DNA of 64,000 bases from Bacteroidales bacterium (GCA_017934545.1 JAGBJI010000008.1:186001-250000); one strand, 5' to 3'. Positions 18,214 through 27,628 are shown, numbered from the stretch's first letter. Numbers and translations: made by a program. Notes: generated by a model not told the origin, from the sequence alone.

Positions 18214-18250
18214 TCCTTTTCTGAAAACAATTTTTTCTTTTCTGAAAAGA
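18214..18250. repeat. 21-bp phased palindrome array, 2 units
   Basis: CTTTTCTGAAAAC and CTTTTCTGAAAAG are centred at 18222 and 18243. The 34-bp block they span is identical to that in the arrays at 4.7, 23.8 and 27.5 kb. A weaker inverted repeat TAAAG/CTTTA follows at 18258-18273. The array lies directly upstream of tsaC. Confidence 0.9.
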
Positions 18251-18337
18251 GTAAAAGTAAAGCGGCACCTTTATTCTGATGTTTCTTATTTATTGAAAAA
18301 TGAACAAAGATGACGCTTTATCAAAAACAGATTTCTT

Positions 18338-19060
18338 TTATTGCATTAAGAAATTGATGTCGTCGTTAAGGTCGTATTCTTTGACAGGCATGCCGTAATG
18401 AAATACTTTCATCTTGTTGTCCCGTCCGGTAAGCGACAGTTTGCCGTCTTTCAATCTCAACGCCGTTGCCTCGCGGATAGCAGCTACATAAGTGTTTTGA
18501 TTGGCTGCGATGAATTCGTTGATACGGTCGTCGCGCGTTTCGCCGCCGTGTTTCGGGTCAACGAAATCCGTATAGTGCGGATTGATTTGGAACGGTACCA
18601 AAGCCATAGTGTCAAAGCTTTCAGGCTCTGCAATAGGCATGTCGTTGGTTGTTTTAAGTGACAATCCTGCGACATTGCTGCCTGCACTCCAACCCATGTA
18701 CGGCGTGGAATCCAGTACTTTTTCCCTGATTGCGTTCATTATGCCCGTCATCTGCATTTGTTTTACAAGATAAAAAGTGTTTCCTCCGCCTACGGCTATA
18801 CACTGTGCCTGCATAACGGCTTTTACGGGATATTGTTCACGGTGTATGCTTTTGATTTTTACGCCGAAAGTCTGATAAACCGCAGCAACCTTTTGTTCAT
18901 ATACATCATAGCCTTGTGCAAAGCCTGCATACGGCACGAACAATACTTCCTTTACGTTGTTTTCTTTGCAAAAACCCTCAATCATAGTTTTGCACCAATC
19001 CAAATATTTTTCGCCTGCATTGGTGGAATTGCTTATAAGCAATAAATTTCTTCCGTCCAT
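18338..19060 (-). CDS. pepE: Dipeptidase E (peptidase family S51)
   Basis: 240 residues. The nucleophile is Ser125 in GWSAGSNVAG and a catalytic His is expected at His162 (INPHYTDF). GGGNTFYLVK (91-100) is the other conserved block. PepE hydrolyses Asp-X dipeptides in the cytoplasm. It is followed on the same strand by the palindrome array and tsaC. Confidence 0.9.
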   Translation of the reverse strand: MDGRNLLLISNSTNAGEKYLDWCKTMIEGFCKENNVKEVLFVPYAGFAQGYDVYEQKVAAVYQTFGVKIKSIHREQYPVKAVMQAQCIAVGGGNTFYLVKQMQMTGIMNAIREKVLDSTPYMGWSAGSNVAGLSLKTTNDMPIAEPESFDTMALVPFQINPHYTDFVDPKHGGETRDDRINEFIAANQNTYVAAIREATALRLKDGKLSLTGRDNKMKVFHYGMPVKEYDLNDDINFLMQ

Positions 19061-19087
19061 AATAAAAATACGTTGTGTTTTAAGTTA

Positions 19088-19534
19088 TTACATTGCAAGA
19101 CCGATAAGCACCGAAGCAACTATGGTGATAAAATATACGAACAACATCACTACGGTTATAATACCTGCCAATTGCATAAAACGTTTCAATCCGTGCATTC
19201 CTGCAGCTAAAAGATCCTGATTGTTTTTCTCCAATCCTTTAAGCGTGTTTTGCGTTGTCTTCCACAGCAAATAGCCGAAAACAACATAGATTACGGCTCC
19301 TATGAAACACAAAACCGCAGTCACAGTTGACAATACGGTTGAAACAGCGTCGTATTCTTCGGTTTTGCCTACTGCTAAAAATATTATAACGCCGAGCATT
19401 ACAACGGCCAACACATACAAAAGTATTGCAAAAAATCTGCCCCATTTGGCCGATACCGTTATATCTTCTTTTACCGTAGGGGTAAGTTCTATGGTTTGAA
19501 CGGTTTCGGTCTGTGAAATGTTATTTTCTTCCAT
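19088..19534 (-). CDS. Small membrane protein, DUF5362-like
   Basis: 148 residues with three clear transmembrane helices (about 31-54, 65-90 and 118-146) and an acidic/Thr-rich cytoplasmic N-terminus. The architecture resembles DUF5362-type proteins of Bacteroidetes; no function is known. It has its own -7 box and is divergent from the BatA-like gene. Confidence 0.6.
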   Translation of the reverse strand: MEENNISQTETVQTIELTPTVKEDITVSAKWGRFFAILLYVLAVVMLGVIIFLAVGKTEEYDAVSTVLSTVTAVLCFIGAVIYVVFGYLLWKTTQNTLKGLEKNNQDLLAAGMHGLKRFMQLAGIITVVMLFVYFITIVASVLIGLAM

Positions 19535-19564
19535 TTTTCTTTTAATTTATAATGTTAATAAGTG

Positions 19565-19572
19565 CAAAGGTA
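19565..19572 (-). promoter_or_regulatory. -7 promoter box for the DUF5362-like gene
   Basis: The minus strand reads TACCTTTG 30 bp upstream of the ATG. On the plus strand a poorer TAATTTCG at about 19586 may serve the divergent gene. Confidence 0.5.
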
Positions 19573-19622
19573 TGAATATTTTTTGTAATTTCGCATTGGT
19601 TTTTTAAGAAAAAGATTTTTTG

Positions 19623-21692
19623 ATGGGCTTTTTACATCCGTGGTTTTTGCTGTTGGGATTGGGAGCGTTAATTCCTGTAATAATACATTTGTTTAATTTT
19701 CACAGATTTAAACAAGTGTTGTTCACCAACGTGCAGTTTTTGGAAGAAATATTTACGGTTAAAAAGCAACAAAACAAATTGTACGAACGGTTGTTGTTGG
19801 CATTGCGGTGTTTGATGGTTGTGTTGTTGGCATTGGTTTTCGCACAACCTTACATCAAAAACGACGAAAACAAACTTGTAAACGCTTCGGGCAACGCCGT
19901 AGTGGTGATTGTGGACAATTCGTTTTCAATGCAAAACGCTTCAAACAACGGTTCGGTGCTGGACAATGCCAAAGCCAAAGCACTGCAAGTGATTAACCAA
20001 TATTCGGACAACGACGTGTTTTGTTTGCTTACGCAGGATACGGAGGGCAGGCACAAACATTTTGTGACGAAAAAAACTTTTACCGAGTTTTTAAACCAAG
20101 TAAGCATCACTTCGGCAAGCAAACCCTATTCAGAATTGCTGAACACTGCGGGCAAACTGCTTTCTTTGCGTAACGAAGCGGGCAAACGCATATTTTTTAT
20201 CTCCGATTTTCAGAAAGAAAGCTTTGACGTAAACAATTTCAAACAGGATTCAACTCTTACAACGGCGTTTTTAAAGATAAACACCGAAAACATTGACAAC
20301 GTATTCATAGATTCATTATATATAGGTAAGAATATTTTTCTTCAAGGACAGAAAGCGGAATTGAAAGTTTACATCCGCAACGCATCGGATACGCCCGCAG
20401 AAAAGTTAACGGTCAAACTGTTTATCAACGGCAAGCAACAAAACTTGGTAACCTGCGACATTGCAGCACAGAGTTCGGCCGAAATACCTATGTCTTTCAC
20501 CGTTGAGCAACAGGGAACGGCGTTGGGAAGAATACAGATAATGGATTCACCCGTCACTTACGACGACGATTTTTATTTTACACTCAATGCAGGCGAGAGT
20601 ATAAACGTATTGTCGCTCAATTCTTCGGGCGGCAACAAATATTTGCACCGCTTGTTTGACAGCTCTTCTGAAGTAAAACTGACAGATGTCAACGCCGAAG
20701 CATTGGATTACTCAACCCTTTTGCATTACAACGCCGTAATAATCAATTCCCCCGACCGTATACCGTCGGGATTGGCAATACAATTGGAACAACTGCGTCA
20801 AAAAGGTATCACTTTGATAGTTTTCCCGGGCAAAGATTGGCAGGAATATGCCAAAGCAATGCAGACAATGCATATGCCGTTCTACTCCGCAAAGGCCGAA
20901 ACCAAGATTCAGGCTTCAAAAATAGACACTGACAACAGATTGTTTGACGGTGTGTTTACGTCCGTTACCGACAATACGGAGATGCCTTCGGCAGAAGAGT
21001 ATTACAAAATAAGTTCCGCTGCGGGAACGGCACGCCAAGACATAATAACCTACGTCAACAACGACGCTTTTCTTTCGGAAAACGTTTACCAAGGCTCGTC
21101 GGCTTATATTTTTTCCGTACCGTTGGATGAAAAAATCACGGACTTTGTGTCGCAAAGCCTGTTTGTACCTGTTTTGTGGAACATGGTGCTGTATTCCACC
21201 GTTGCAGTGCAGCCTTATTTGTTTATGAACAAACAAACCATGGTTGATTTGTCGCTGTTGAACGATACGCTTTCGTCCAATCCGGTGACGCTTACCGATG
21301 AGAAAAAAAGCCTTTCCGTAATACCGCACATGCACATCTCGCCTATGCACTGTGGTTTTACGCTTGACGGACAAATAAACAAGGCAGGATTTTACTATAT
21401 CAACCAAGCCGACAGAGTATTGGGCTGCATTGCCGTCAACTATCCGAGGGAAGAATCGGTACTGAGCTTCCTTTCGGCTTCGGATATAGAAAAGACATTG
21501 AAAAAATGCGGAATGAAAAACTATACAGTGTTCAACAGCCGCAAGACTGTCAGCACTTATTTTGAGCAAAGCGACAAGGGAACGGATTTCACTCTGTGGT
21601 TAACCTTGTTGATATTGCTTTCAATAGCAGGTGAAACATTGATTATATACAAGATAAAGAATAATGATAAATTAAAAAACCAAGTAAAATGA
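19623..21692 (+). CDS. BatA-domain / VWA-like membrane protein
   Basis: 689 residues from ATG 19623; a TTG one codon earlier is less likely. The N-terminus MGFLHPWFLLLGLGALIPVI with IHLFNF is the BatA/aerotolerance-regulator N-terminal signature. Next come a second helix (about 58-80) and a VWA-like segment VVIVDNSFSM (about 96-105, DxSxS metal site). A large periplasmic part and a C-terminal helix close the protein. Related proteins occur in Bacteroidetes near aerotolerance operons, with unknown mechanism. The stop overlaps the next start as ATGA. Confidence 0.8.
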   Translation: MGFLHPWFLLLGLGALIPVIIHLFNFHRFKQVLFTNVQFLEEIFTVKKQQNKLYERLLLALRCLMVVLLALVFAQPYIKNDENKLVNASGNAVVVIVDNSFSMQNASNNGSVLDNAKAKALQVINQYSDNDVFCLLTQDTEGRHKHFVTKKTFTEFLNQVSITSASKPYSELLNTAGKLLSLRNEAGKRIFFISDFQKESFDVNNFKQDSTLTTAFLKINTENIDNVFIDSLYIGKNIFLQGQKAELKVYIRNASDTPAEKLTVKLFINGKQQNLVTCDIAAQSSAEIPMSFTVEQQGTALGRIQIMDSPVTYDDDFYFTLNAGESINVLSLNSSGGNKYLHRLFDSSSEVKLTDVNAEALDYSTLLHYNAVIINSPDRIPSGLAIQLEQLRQKGITLIVFPGKDWQEYAKAMQTMHMPFYSAKAETKIQASKIDTDNRLFDGVFTSVTDNTEMPSAEEYYKISSAAGTARQDIITYVNNDAFLSENVYQGSSAYIFSVPLDEKITDFVSQSLFVPVLWNMVLYSTVAVQPYLFMNKQTMVDLSLLNDTLSSNPVTLTDEKKSLSVIPHMHISPMHCGFTLDGQINKAGFYYINQADRVLGCIAVNYPREESVLSFLSASDIEKTLKKCGMKNYTVFNSRKTVSTYFEQSDKGTDFTLWLTLLILLSIAGETLIIYKIKNNDKLKNQVK

Positions 21693-22588
21693 GAAGATTC
21701 GTTATTACATTGACATTGTTGTCCGTAGTTATGAGTTCATATGCGGGCAACGTCCAAGACGGCAATCCGTCCGACACCGCAAAGGCAGTACCTGAAAAAC
21801 ATTGGACTCTGAAAAACAACCTTATTCTGACGATGGAACAGACCCAAATCAGCAATTGGGCTGCGGGAGGATACTCCAGTTTCGCTTTCGGAGGATTGTT
21901 CAAAGGATTTTACAACTACAAGAACAAAAAACACAAAGTAGACAACACCGCCGAACTTGCTTACGGCCGCACGCGTCAGGATGTTACGGGCGAGGGTATA
22001 TGGGACGAGAGCAACGATTGGATAAAATCGGAGGACAAAATAGAACTCAACTCCATATACGGCTACGAAGCGGTAAAACATTGGAACTATTCGGCATTGC
22101 TGAACTTGAAAACGCAGTTTGACAACGGTTACGACAAAGACAAAAACATAATCTCCGCCGGTCTGTCGCCTGCCGTGCTTACTTCGTCGGTCGGAATGGA
22201 ATACAAAATACCGGGATTTTCAGCCCTGTTTTCGTTCCTTACGGATAAGACCACATATTGCGAAGACGCAAGGAAAAAAATACGGGAAAGCGTGTTCGGA
22301 GCGGACGATTGGGACCGCACATGGAAGTTCTCATTGGGTTCGTATATCAAATTGTTTTATCAAAAGGACATATGGTCCAATGTCAATCTGTTGGCAAAAC
22401 TTGACTTTTTCTGGGATTACGAGAAACCTTTGATAGATACTGATATAACGGGCGAAATATTTGTAAGCATGAAACTGACAAAATACTTCAACGCATTTGT
22501 CAACATTCAGGCCGCAATAGACAAGGATTTCTCAACGAAACTGCAATACAAAGAAAGATTCGGAATATCCATTCCTCTTAGTTGGTAA
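21689..22588 (+). CDS. DUF3078 outer-membrane-type protein
   Basis: 299 residues with a signal peptide ending SSYAG. The mature part is rich in alternating aromatic segments (WTLKNNLILTMEQTQISNW, SFAFGGLFKGFYNYKNKKH) and ends FGISIPLSW with a terminal aromatic residue, as expected for an outer-membrane beta-barrel. It matches DUF3078 proteins of Bacteroidetes. It is translationally coupled to the BatA-like gene. Confidence 0.75.
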   Translation: MRRFVITLTLLSVVMSSYAGNVQDGNPSDTAKAVPEKHWTLKNNLILTMEQTQISNWAAGGYSSFAFGGLFKGFYNYKNKKHKVDNTAELAYGRTRQDVTGEGIWDESNDWIKSEDKIELNSIYGYEAVKHWNYSALLNLKTQFDNGYDKDKNIISAGLSPAVLTSSVGMEYKIPGFSALFSFLTDKTTYCEDARKKIRESVFGADDWDRTWKFSLGSYIKLFYQKDIWSNVNLLAKLDFFWDYEKPLIDTDITGEIFVSMKLTKYFNAFVNIQAAIDKDFSTKLQYKERFGISIPLSW

Positions 22589-22820
22589 AATCAAATATAT
22601 CAGTTTCCCGGGGAGTGAACAAATCCAATTGATTGCCGCTTACTTCTTCGGGCATGGTGACATTGGCTGCAAGGAAATCGTGAAGGATTTTTTTTGCAGC
22701 CGTTTTTTTGGTCAAATCATTGAGTTTGGCATATTTATCCAACAATATACTGTCCTTTGAGGACAAAGAAAATTTTACGGACTGTTGTTTTTTTTTCTTT
22801 ATATGAGATTTTTTTTGCAT
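22578..22820 (-). CDS. Small basic protein with a beta-clamp-binding-like motif
   Basis: 80 residues. A Lys-rich N-terminus precedes a segment (VKFSLSSKDSILLDKYAKLN, then a helix to about residue 51) that looks like a ribbon-helix-helix or other small DNA-binding fold. The tail contains QLDLF at 64-68, an exact match to the QL(S/D)LF consensus for binding the sliding clamp. It converges on the DUF3078 gene, overlapping 11 bp. No obvious TAnnTTTG box is seen upstream. Coding status is supported by composition and domain-like order, not by a recognised family. Confidence 0.55.
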   Translation of the reverse strand: MQKKSHIKKKKQQSVKFSLSSKDSILLDKYAKLNDLTKKTAAKKILHDFLAANVTMPEEVSGNQLDLFTPRETDIFDFTN

Positions 22821-22841
22821 TTTTGCACTTTAAAATAGTTG

Positions 22842-22870
22842 TTGTAACGTGTTTTAAATTTTTACTTTTG
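22842..22870 (+). promoter_or_regulatory. Promoter for kdsA
   Basis: TTG at 22842-22844 and TACTTTTG at 22863-22870 are separated by 18 bp, close to the Bacteroidetes -33/-7 layout. Confidence 0.55.
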
Positions 22871-22945
22871 CCAAAAGTAATATAAAAAATTGATATGCAA
22901 CACTGTTTTGTGCTAAAAATTAATAACCGAAAATTGTCAACAAAG

Positions 22946-23767
22946 ATGGATTTATACAATAAACTGAAATCGGACAAACAAAATTTCTTCCTTATGGCAG
23001 GTCCGTGCGTGATAGAGAACGAAACCATGCCCTTTGAAATCGCAGAACAACTCAAAAAGATAACCTCCGAACTTGATATTCCTTTTATTTTCAAGGCTTC
23101 GTACCGCAAAGCCAACCGTTCACGGATAGATTCGTTTACGGGTATAGGCGACGAAAAAGCGTTGAAAGTGCTTCAACAGGTAGGCAAAACCTTTGACGTT
23201 CCCGTGGTTACGGACATACACGAAACCAATCAGGTACAAGTGGTTGCACAATATGCCGATATATTGCAGATTCCGGCTTTTTTGTGCCGTCAGACAGATT
23301 TGATTTTAGCCGCTGCCAAGACGGGCAAAATAGTCAATATAAAGAAAGGACAGTTTCTGTCGGCCCAAAGCATGAAATTCACCTGCGATAAGGCTCTGTC
23401 TGCTGGCAATGACCGTATAATGCTGACCGACAGAGGTACGTTTTTCGGTTATCAGGATTTGGTTGTGGACGTGAGAAGCATTCCCGTGATGCAGCAAAAC
23501 AACGTTCCCGTAATAATGGATATAACCCACTGTCTGCAACAACCCAATCAGACGCAAGGCGTGTCGGGCGGCAATCCGCAGATGATAGAAACCATAGCAC
23601 GTGCAGCAGTTGCGGCGGGAGCGGACGGATTGTTCATGGAAACGCACCCCGATTGTGCCAATGCCAAAAGCGACGGCAAAAATATGCTGCCGTTAGACCA
23701 AGTTGAGCCGTTGTTAAGAAAACTTAAAATACTCAAACAAGCGGTCAACCAAATCAATAAACTGTAA
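22946..23767 (+). CDS. kdsA: 3-deoxy-8-phosphooctulonate synthase
   Basis: 273 residues from ATG 22946. An ATG at 22895 would add 17 residues unlike the family. FFLMAGPCVIEN, FKASYRKANRSR, DIHE, QIPAFLCRQTDL and VIMDITHCLQQPNQ match KdsA. It condenses PEP with arabinose 5-phosphate to make Kdo-8-P for lipopolysaccharide. No other Kdo gene is adjacent; an array and a stem element follow. Confidence 0.95.
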   Translation: MDLYNKLKSDKQNFFLMAGPCVIENETMPFEIAEQLKKITSELDIPFIFKASYRKANRSRIDSFTGIGDEKALKVLQQVGKTFDVPVVTDIHETNQVQVVAQYADILQIPAFLCRQTDLILAAAKTGKIVNIKKGQFLSAQSMKFTCDKALSAGNDRIMLTDRGTFFGYQDLVVDVRSIPVMQQNNVPVIMDITHCLQQPNQTQGVSGGNPQMIETIARAAVAAGADGLFMETHPDCANAKSDGKNMLPLDQVEPLLRKLKILKQAVNQINKL

Positions 23768-23819
23768 TTTTACGCCATACTACAAAAAGGCAGGAGAAAG
23801 ACGTCTTTTCATTAAAACT

Positions 23820-23875
23820 CTTTTCAGAAAAGGATTTTTTCTTTTCTGAAAACAATTTTTTCTTTTCTGAAAAGA
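23820..23875. repeat. 21-bp phased palindrome array, 3 units
   Basis: CTTTTCAGAAAAG, CTTTTCTGAAAAC and CTTTTCTGAAAAG are centred at 23826, 23847 and 23868. This is the 5' part of a composite that recurs at 27.5 kb. Confidence 0.9.
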
Positions 23876-23931
23876 GTTTTGATGTTTTCGGAATATGTTT
23901 TTGCAGACCGTGTGATTTTTATTTTTTTTCG

Positions 23932-24087
23932 TGGCACACATAGTGGCACACTTCTGTTTTTTATAAAAAATTAGCAATCAATTGTTTACAAAGGTGGCAC
24001 ACATTGGCACACTTTTTTTATATAAACTTTTTTTGATTAAAAATCTTTAATAGAAAATAAGTGTGCCAATGTGTGCCATGTGTGCCA
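23932..24087. repeat. GTGTGCC-type stem-loop element, copy 1
   Basis: A perfect 17-bp inverted repeat (23996-24012, beginning GGCACACATT; partner 24061-24077, ending AATGTGTGCC) encloses a 48-nt AT-rich loop. Extra GGCACAC copies lie at 23933-23951 and a further GTGTGCC at 24080-24086. A diverged homologue lies at 27629-27784. The rest of the 23768-24271 gap holds the palindrome array and the truA promoter. Confidence 0.8.
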
Positions 24088-24203
24088 AAGGATTTTTAAA
24101 CGCTTGTTTTACAATATTTTCCGCAGATTTACACCGAACAGATAATAATCCCAAGTTTTCAAGCATGAATCAAAAAAGAAAAAAATTAAAAACAATACAT
24201 GGT

Positions 24204-24234
24204 TTTGTATATTCGGGTAATATTAGTAATTTTG
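24204..24234 (+). promoter_or_regulatory. Promoter for truA
   Basis: TTTG (24204-24207) and TAATTTTG (24227-24234) are separated by exactly 19 bp, the standard Bacteroidetes layout. The ATG follows 37 bp later. Confidence 0.75.
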
Positions 24235-24271
24235 CATTTTAATTTTATACCTATATATAATATATAAGGCT

Positions 24272-25039
24272 ATGCGTTGGGGATTGGTTTTGCAATACAA
24301 CGGAAAAAATTATCACGGCTGGCAACGCCAAAACGGCCAGACAACCGTTCAGGGTACGCTTTGCAAGGTGTTTTCCGACGTTTTGAGCGAACAGATATTG
24401 GTTTTGGGCTGCGGAAGAACGGATACGGGAGTGCATGCAAAGAACTATGTGGCATATTTTGACAGTTTGAACCTGACGGAAGACAAAACCTCACAGGTGC
24501 TTTGGAAAGTCAATTCCTATCTTCCCTACGACATAAGGATTAACCATATAATCAAAGTGCCTGCGGAGTTTAACGCCCGCTTCGATGCCTTAAGCCGCAC
24601 GTACCGATACTACATAGCCACCGCCAAACAGCCTTTTGACAACGATTTTTCGTGGTATCTGCCCTGTGAGTTGGATATACGCAACATGAACACCGCCGCC
24701 CGTATTTTGTATCAATACGATGATTTCACCTCCTTTGCCAAACTCAATACCCAGACCCTTACCAACAATTGCAGAATATTGTACGCCCATTGGAAAAAAG
24801 AGGGCGAAAGATTGATTTTTACCGTAAAAGCCAACCGTTTTTTGCGGAACATGGTACGCAGCATTGTGGGAACGTTGGTTGAAGTGGGCAAGGGCAAACT
24901 TACAACCGACGGTTTTTCGGCCGTTATAGCCGCCCGCAACCGTTCGGCGGCAGGTCCTTCGGCACCTGCACAGGGTTTGTTTTTGGAGCATATTGAATAC
25001 GATAAATCAATTTTTCCCGAAAAATTATTCGCAAATTGA
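24272..25039 (+). CDS. truA: tRNA pseudouridine(38-40) synthase TruA
   Basis: 255 residues. The catalytic Asp is D51 in GCGRTDTGVHA. FNARFDALSRTYRYYI, FTSFAKL and FLRNMVRSIVGTLVEVGKGK are the other conserved blocks. The enzyme makes pseudouridine in the anticodon stem-loop of many tRNAs. It is transcribed alone from its own promoter. Confidence 0.95.
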   Translation: MRWGLVLQYNGKNYHGWQRQNGQTTVQGTLCKVFSDVLSEQILVLGCGRTDTGVHAKNYVAYFDSLNLTEDKTSQVLWKVNSYLPYDIRINHIIKVPAEFNARFDALSRTYRYYIATAKQPFDNDFSWYLPCELDIRNMNTAARILYQYDDFTSFAKLNTQTLTNNCRILYAHWKKEGERLIFTVKANRFLRNMVRSIVGTLVEVGKGKLTTDGFSAVIAARNRSAAGPSAPAQGLFLEHIEYDKSIFPEKLFAN

Positions 25040-25050
25040 ATAATTTGTCG

Positions 25051-25058
25051 TAAGTTTG
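25051..25058 (+). promoter_or_regulatory. -7 promoter box for ilvE
   Basis: TAAGTTTG matches TAnnTTTG, 52 bp upstream of the ATG at 25111. Confidence 0.5.
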
Positions 25059-25110
25059 CAAAAATTTAAAACGCAAGTAACAATTTAATATTAAAAAATA
25101 TAAATCAAAA

Positions 25111-26124
25111 ATGGAAAATATAGATTGGGGTAGCCTTGGATTCGGTTACTACAAAACGGATTACAACGTACGCTGTTACTACCGTGACGGCAAATGGGGC
25201 GAATTGGAAGTATCTTCTTCTGAAGAGATAACTATGCACATGGCTGCAACCGTACTGCACTACGGACAGGCTGCTTTTGAAGGTATGAAAGCCTTCAGAG
25301 GCGTTGACGGTAAGGTCCGCATGTTCCGTCCTTACGAAAACGCAAAACGTATGATTTCTTCGGCAAAAGGAGTTATGATGGCAGAACCGCCTGAGGAATT
25401 GTTCGTAGAAGCATGCAAGAAATGCGTGAAATTGAATGAGAAATATATCCCGCCTTACGGCTCGGGAGCATCATTGTATTTGCGTCCTATATTGGTAGGT
25501 ACGGGAGCTCAGGTCGGCGTTCACCCTGCTAAAGAGTATTTGTTCATGGTTTTCGCATGTCCTGTAGGCCCTTACTTCAAATCGGGCTTCAAACCGGTAA
25601 GATTCCAAATAGCCAAAGATTACGACCGTGCAGCTCCGTTCGGAACGGGTAAGTATAAAGTGGGCGGAAACTACGCAGCATCTTTGGTATCGGGCGAAAG
25701 AGCAGTGAAAGAAGGTTATTCCAACTGTATTTATTTGAATGCCGCTACGCACGAATTCATAGACGAAGCCGGTGCAGCTAACTTCTTCGGAATTAAAAAC
25801 AACACTTACTGCACACCTGAAAGCACTTCAATACTTCCTTCCATAACCAATATGTCATTATGTCAGATTGCAGAAGATTTGGGTATGAAGGTGGAAAGAA
25901 GAAAGATAGCCGTAGAAGAATTGTCAGAGTTTGAAGAGGTGGCAGCATGCGGAACGGCAGCCGTTGTATCGCCTATCAACGAAATCGTAGACAGAGAAAC
26001 AGGCCATAAATACACATGGGGAGCGGAACCGGGTCCTGTTTCAACCAAATTGTACGAAACATTGAAAGGTATACAAGACGGAACAATTGAAGACAAACAC
26101 AATTGGAATGTTTTCGTTGACTGA
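25111..26124 (+). CDS. ilvE: Branched-chain amino acid aminotransferase
   Basis: 337 residues. The PLP-binding lysine is K183 in KVGGNYAAS. LHYGQAAFEGMKAFRG and LYLRPILVGTG are typical of group II (fold type IV) enzymes. It interconverts valine, leucine and isoleucine with their 2-oxo acids. It shows more use of frequent codons than several neighbours, as expected for a well expressed metabolic gene. Confidence 0.95.
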   Translation: MENIDWGSLGFGYYKTDYNVRCYYRDGKWGELEVSSSEEITMHMAATVLHYGQAAFEGMKAFRGVDGKVRMFRPYENAKRMISSAKGVMMAEPPEELFVEACKKCVKLNEKYIPPYGSGASLYLRPILVGTGAQVGVHPAKEYLFMVFACPVGPYFKSGFKPVRFQIAKDYDRAAPFGTGKYKVGGNYAASLVSGERAVKEGYSNCIYLNAATHEFIDEAGAANFFGIKNNTYCTPESTSILPSITNMSLCQIAEDLGMKVERRKIAVEELSEFEEVAACGTAAVVSPINEIVDRETGHKYTWGAEPGPVSTKLYETLKGIQDGTIEDKHNWNVFVD

Positions 26125-26196
26125 TAATTAGTGAAATGTTTTTTTTCGGCGGAAATTCTTTTCCTGTTTGGATTGGGATTTCTGCCGTTTGTTTTT

Positions 26197-27372
26197 ATGC
26201 ATTCGGACAAAATAATCATAGGGTTTGATGCCAAGCGGGCGTTGTGCAACTCTACGGGATTGGGGTCGTATTCGCGTACGCTGATTAATGATTTGGTTCT
26301 TGCCGGCAGGGCAGAGCAGAGGTTTGCTTTCAATCTTTATTCGCCAGATGAGGGCAAAGCGGAGTTACGCAACCAATTGCTCAAGGATGGAAATCTGAAC
26401 TTTATGTATCCGAAACATAAAAACATAAAACTTTGGGGCAGTCTGTGGCGTGAAAAATACGTTGTTAACACTTTGAAACAAGATGGTGTGCGTATCTTTC
26501 ACGGATTGAGCGGACAACTGCCCGCAGGCATAAAAGGCAAGGGCGGAATAAAAAGCATTGTAACCATACATGACGTGATTTTTCTTATCCATCCCGAGTT
26601 TTACAATCCCGTTGACGTTTGCATATACAGACAAAAATTTTTTTCGGCATTGAAACAAGCGGACAAAATCATTGCCGTAAGCCAATGCACCAAGCGTGAC
26701 ATATTGCGTTTTGGCAATATGAACGCATCAAAACCGATAGTTACGGAAGACAAAATAGAAGTTATCTATCAGTCGTATAACAAGGTGTATGACAATGCAG
26801 TAAGCCGTGAAAAACAAAGAGAATTGAAACAACGGTTGTCATTGCCTGACAAATTTATTTTGAACGTCGGAACCATTGAACGCCGAAAAAACATACTTTT
26901 GGGCGTAAAAGCCTTGAACGGAGTGAACAAAGACATTCATTTGGTCATCGTCGGCAGAAGCACTCCGTACGCAAAAGAGATAGAAACCTACGCACAAAAG
27001 CACGGCCTTGCCGACAGGGTACATATATATAACAATGTGAACAATGAGGATTTGAACGTCATTTATTCGCTTGCCCTGATGTTTGTCTATCCCTCGCTTT
27101 ACGAAGGGTTCGGCATACCGATAATAGAAGCCGTTGCACACAATCTGCCCGTCATTGCGGCAAAAGGTTCGTGTTTGGAAGAAGCGGCGGGGCAAAGTGC
27201 GTACTATGTCAATGCCTGCGACGGCAAAGAACTTGCGGACGTTGTCAACATGCTATGCGAAAACGAAGACAAACGCCTGCTGTCCGTCAACGGCAGCAAA
27301 AAGTATATAGAACGGTTTAAAGGCAATAATATAACCGACAGATTGTTTGATATTTATACCCATATCATCTGA
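26197..27372 (+). CDS. Glycosyltransferase family 4 protein
   Basis: 391 residues from ATG 26197. A GTG at 26131 would add 22 hydrophobic residues not expected in a GT4 enzyme. KIIIGFDAKRAL with GLGSYSR is the N-terminal acceptor-side motif. GTIERRKNI and PSLYEGFGIPIIEA are the GT4 donor-binding signature with the E-x7-E glutamates. It probably transfers a sugar onto a cell-surface glycan; the substrate is unknown. It is not in a larger polysaccharide cluster. Confidence 0.85.
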   Translation: MHSDKIIIGFDAKRALCNSTGLGSYSRTLINDLVLAGRAEQRFAFNLYSPDEGKAELRNQLLKDGNLNFMYPKHKNIKLWGSLWREKYVVNTLKQDGVRIFHGLSGQLPAGIKGKGGIKSIVTIHDVIFLIHPEFYNPVDVCIYRQKFFSALKQADKIIAVSQCTKRDILRFGNMNASKPIVTEDKIEVIYQSYNKVYDNAVSREKQRELKQRLSLPDKFILNVGTIERRKNILLGVKALNGVNKDIHLVIVGRSTPYAKEIETYAQKHGLADRVHIYNNVNNEDLNVIYSLALMFVYPSLYEGFGIPIIEAVAHNLPVIAAKGSCLEEAAGQSAYYVNACDGKELADVVNMLCENEDKRLLSVNGSKKYIERFKGNNITDRLFDIYTHII

Positions 27373-27514
27373 AGTATTACTTTACCTTAAATTTTGTTTT
27401 AAAAACTTTTGCATAAAACATAAAACCACAAAGTAAACTTTTGAAAAACGCCGTATAAAAACCGCTTCGGCAATTTATTTTTCAATATTAATACAATCAT
27501 TTTTCACCGAAACT

Positions 27515-27570
27515 CTTTTCAGAAAACAAAAAATTCTTTTCTGAAAACAATTTTTTCTTTTCTGAAAAGG
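27515..27570. repeat. 21-bp phased palindrome array, 3 units
   Basis: CTTTTCAGAAAAC, CTTTTCTGAAAAC and CTTTTCTGAAAAG are centred at 27521, 27542 and 27563. The array precedes the second stem-loop element, as at 23.8 kb. Confidence 0.9.
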
Positions 27571-27628
27571 ATTTTGAAATTTTTGCAACTTATTTTCCGC
27601 AAGACTTAAAATTTTTGTGTTTTTTGTC

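Noticed and set aside
22895-22945. ATG 22895 as the kdsA start
   Set aside because: The 17 extra residues do not resemble KdsA; ATG 22946 begins at the family N-terminus.
23780-23977. Minus-strand frame with KNSFQKRKNCFQKRKNPF-like repeats
   Set aside because: Another reading frame of the 21-bp array between kdsA and truA; no independent coding evidence.
26131-26196. GTG 26131 as the glycosyltransferase start, giving a membrane anchor
   Set aside because: GT4 enzymes start close to the KIIIGFDAKRAL strand; ATG 26197 fits and the hydrophobic extension is probably untranslated.
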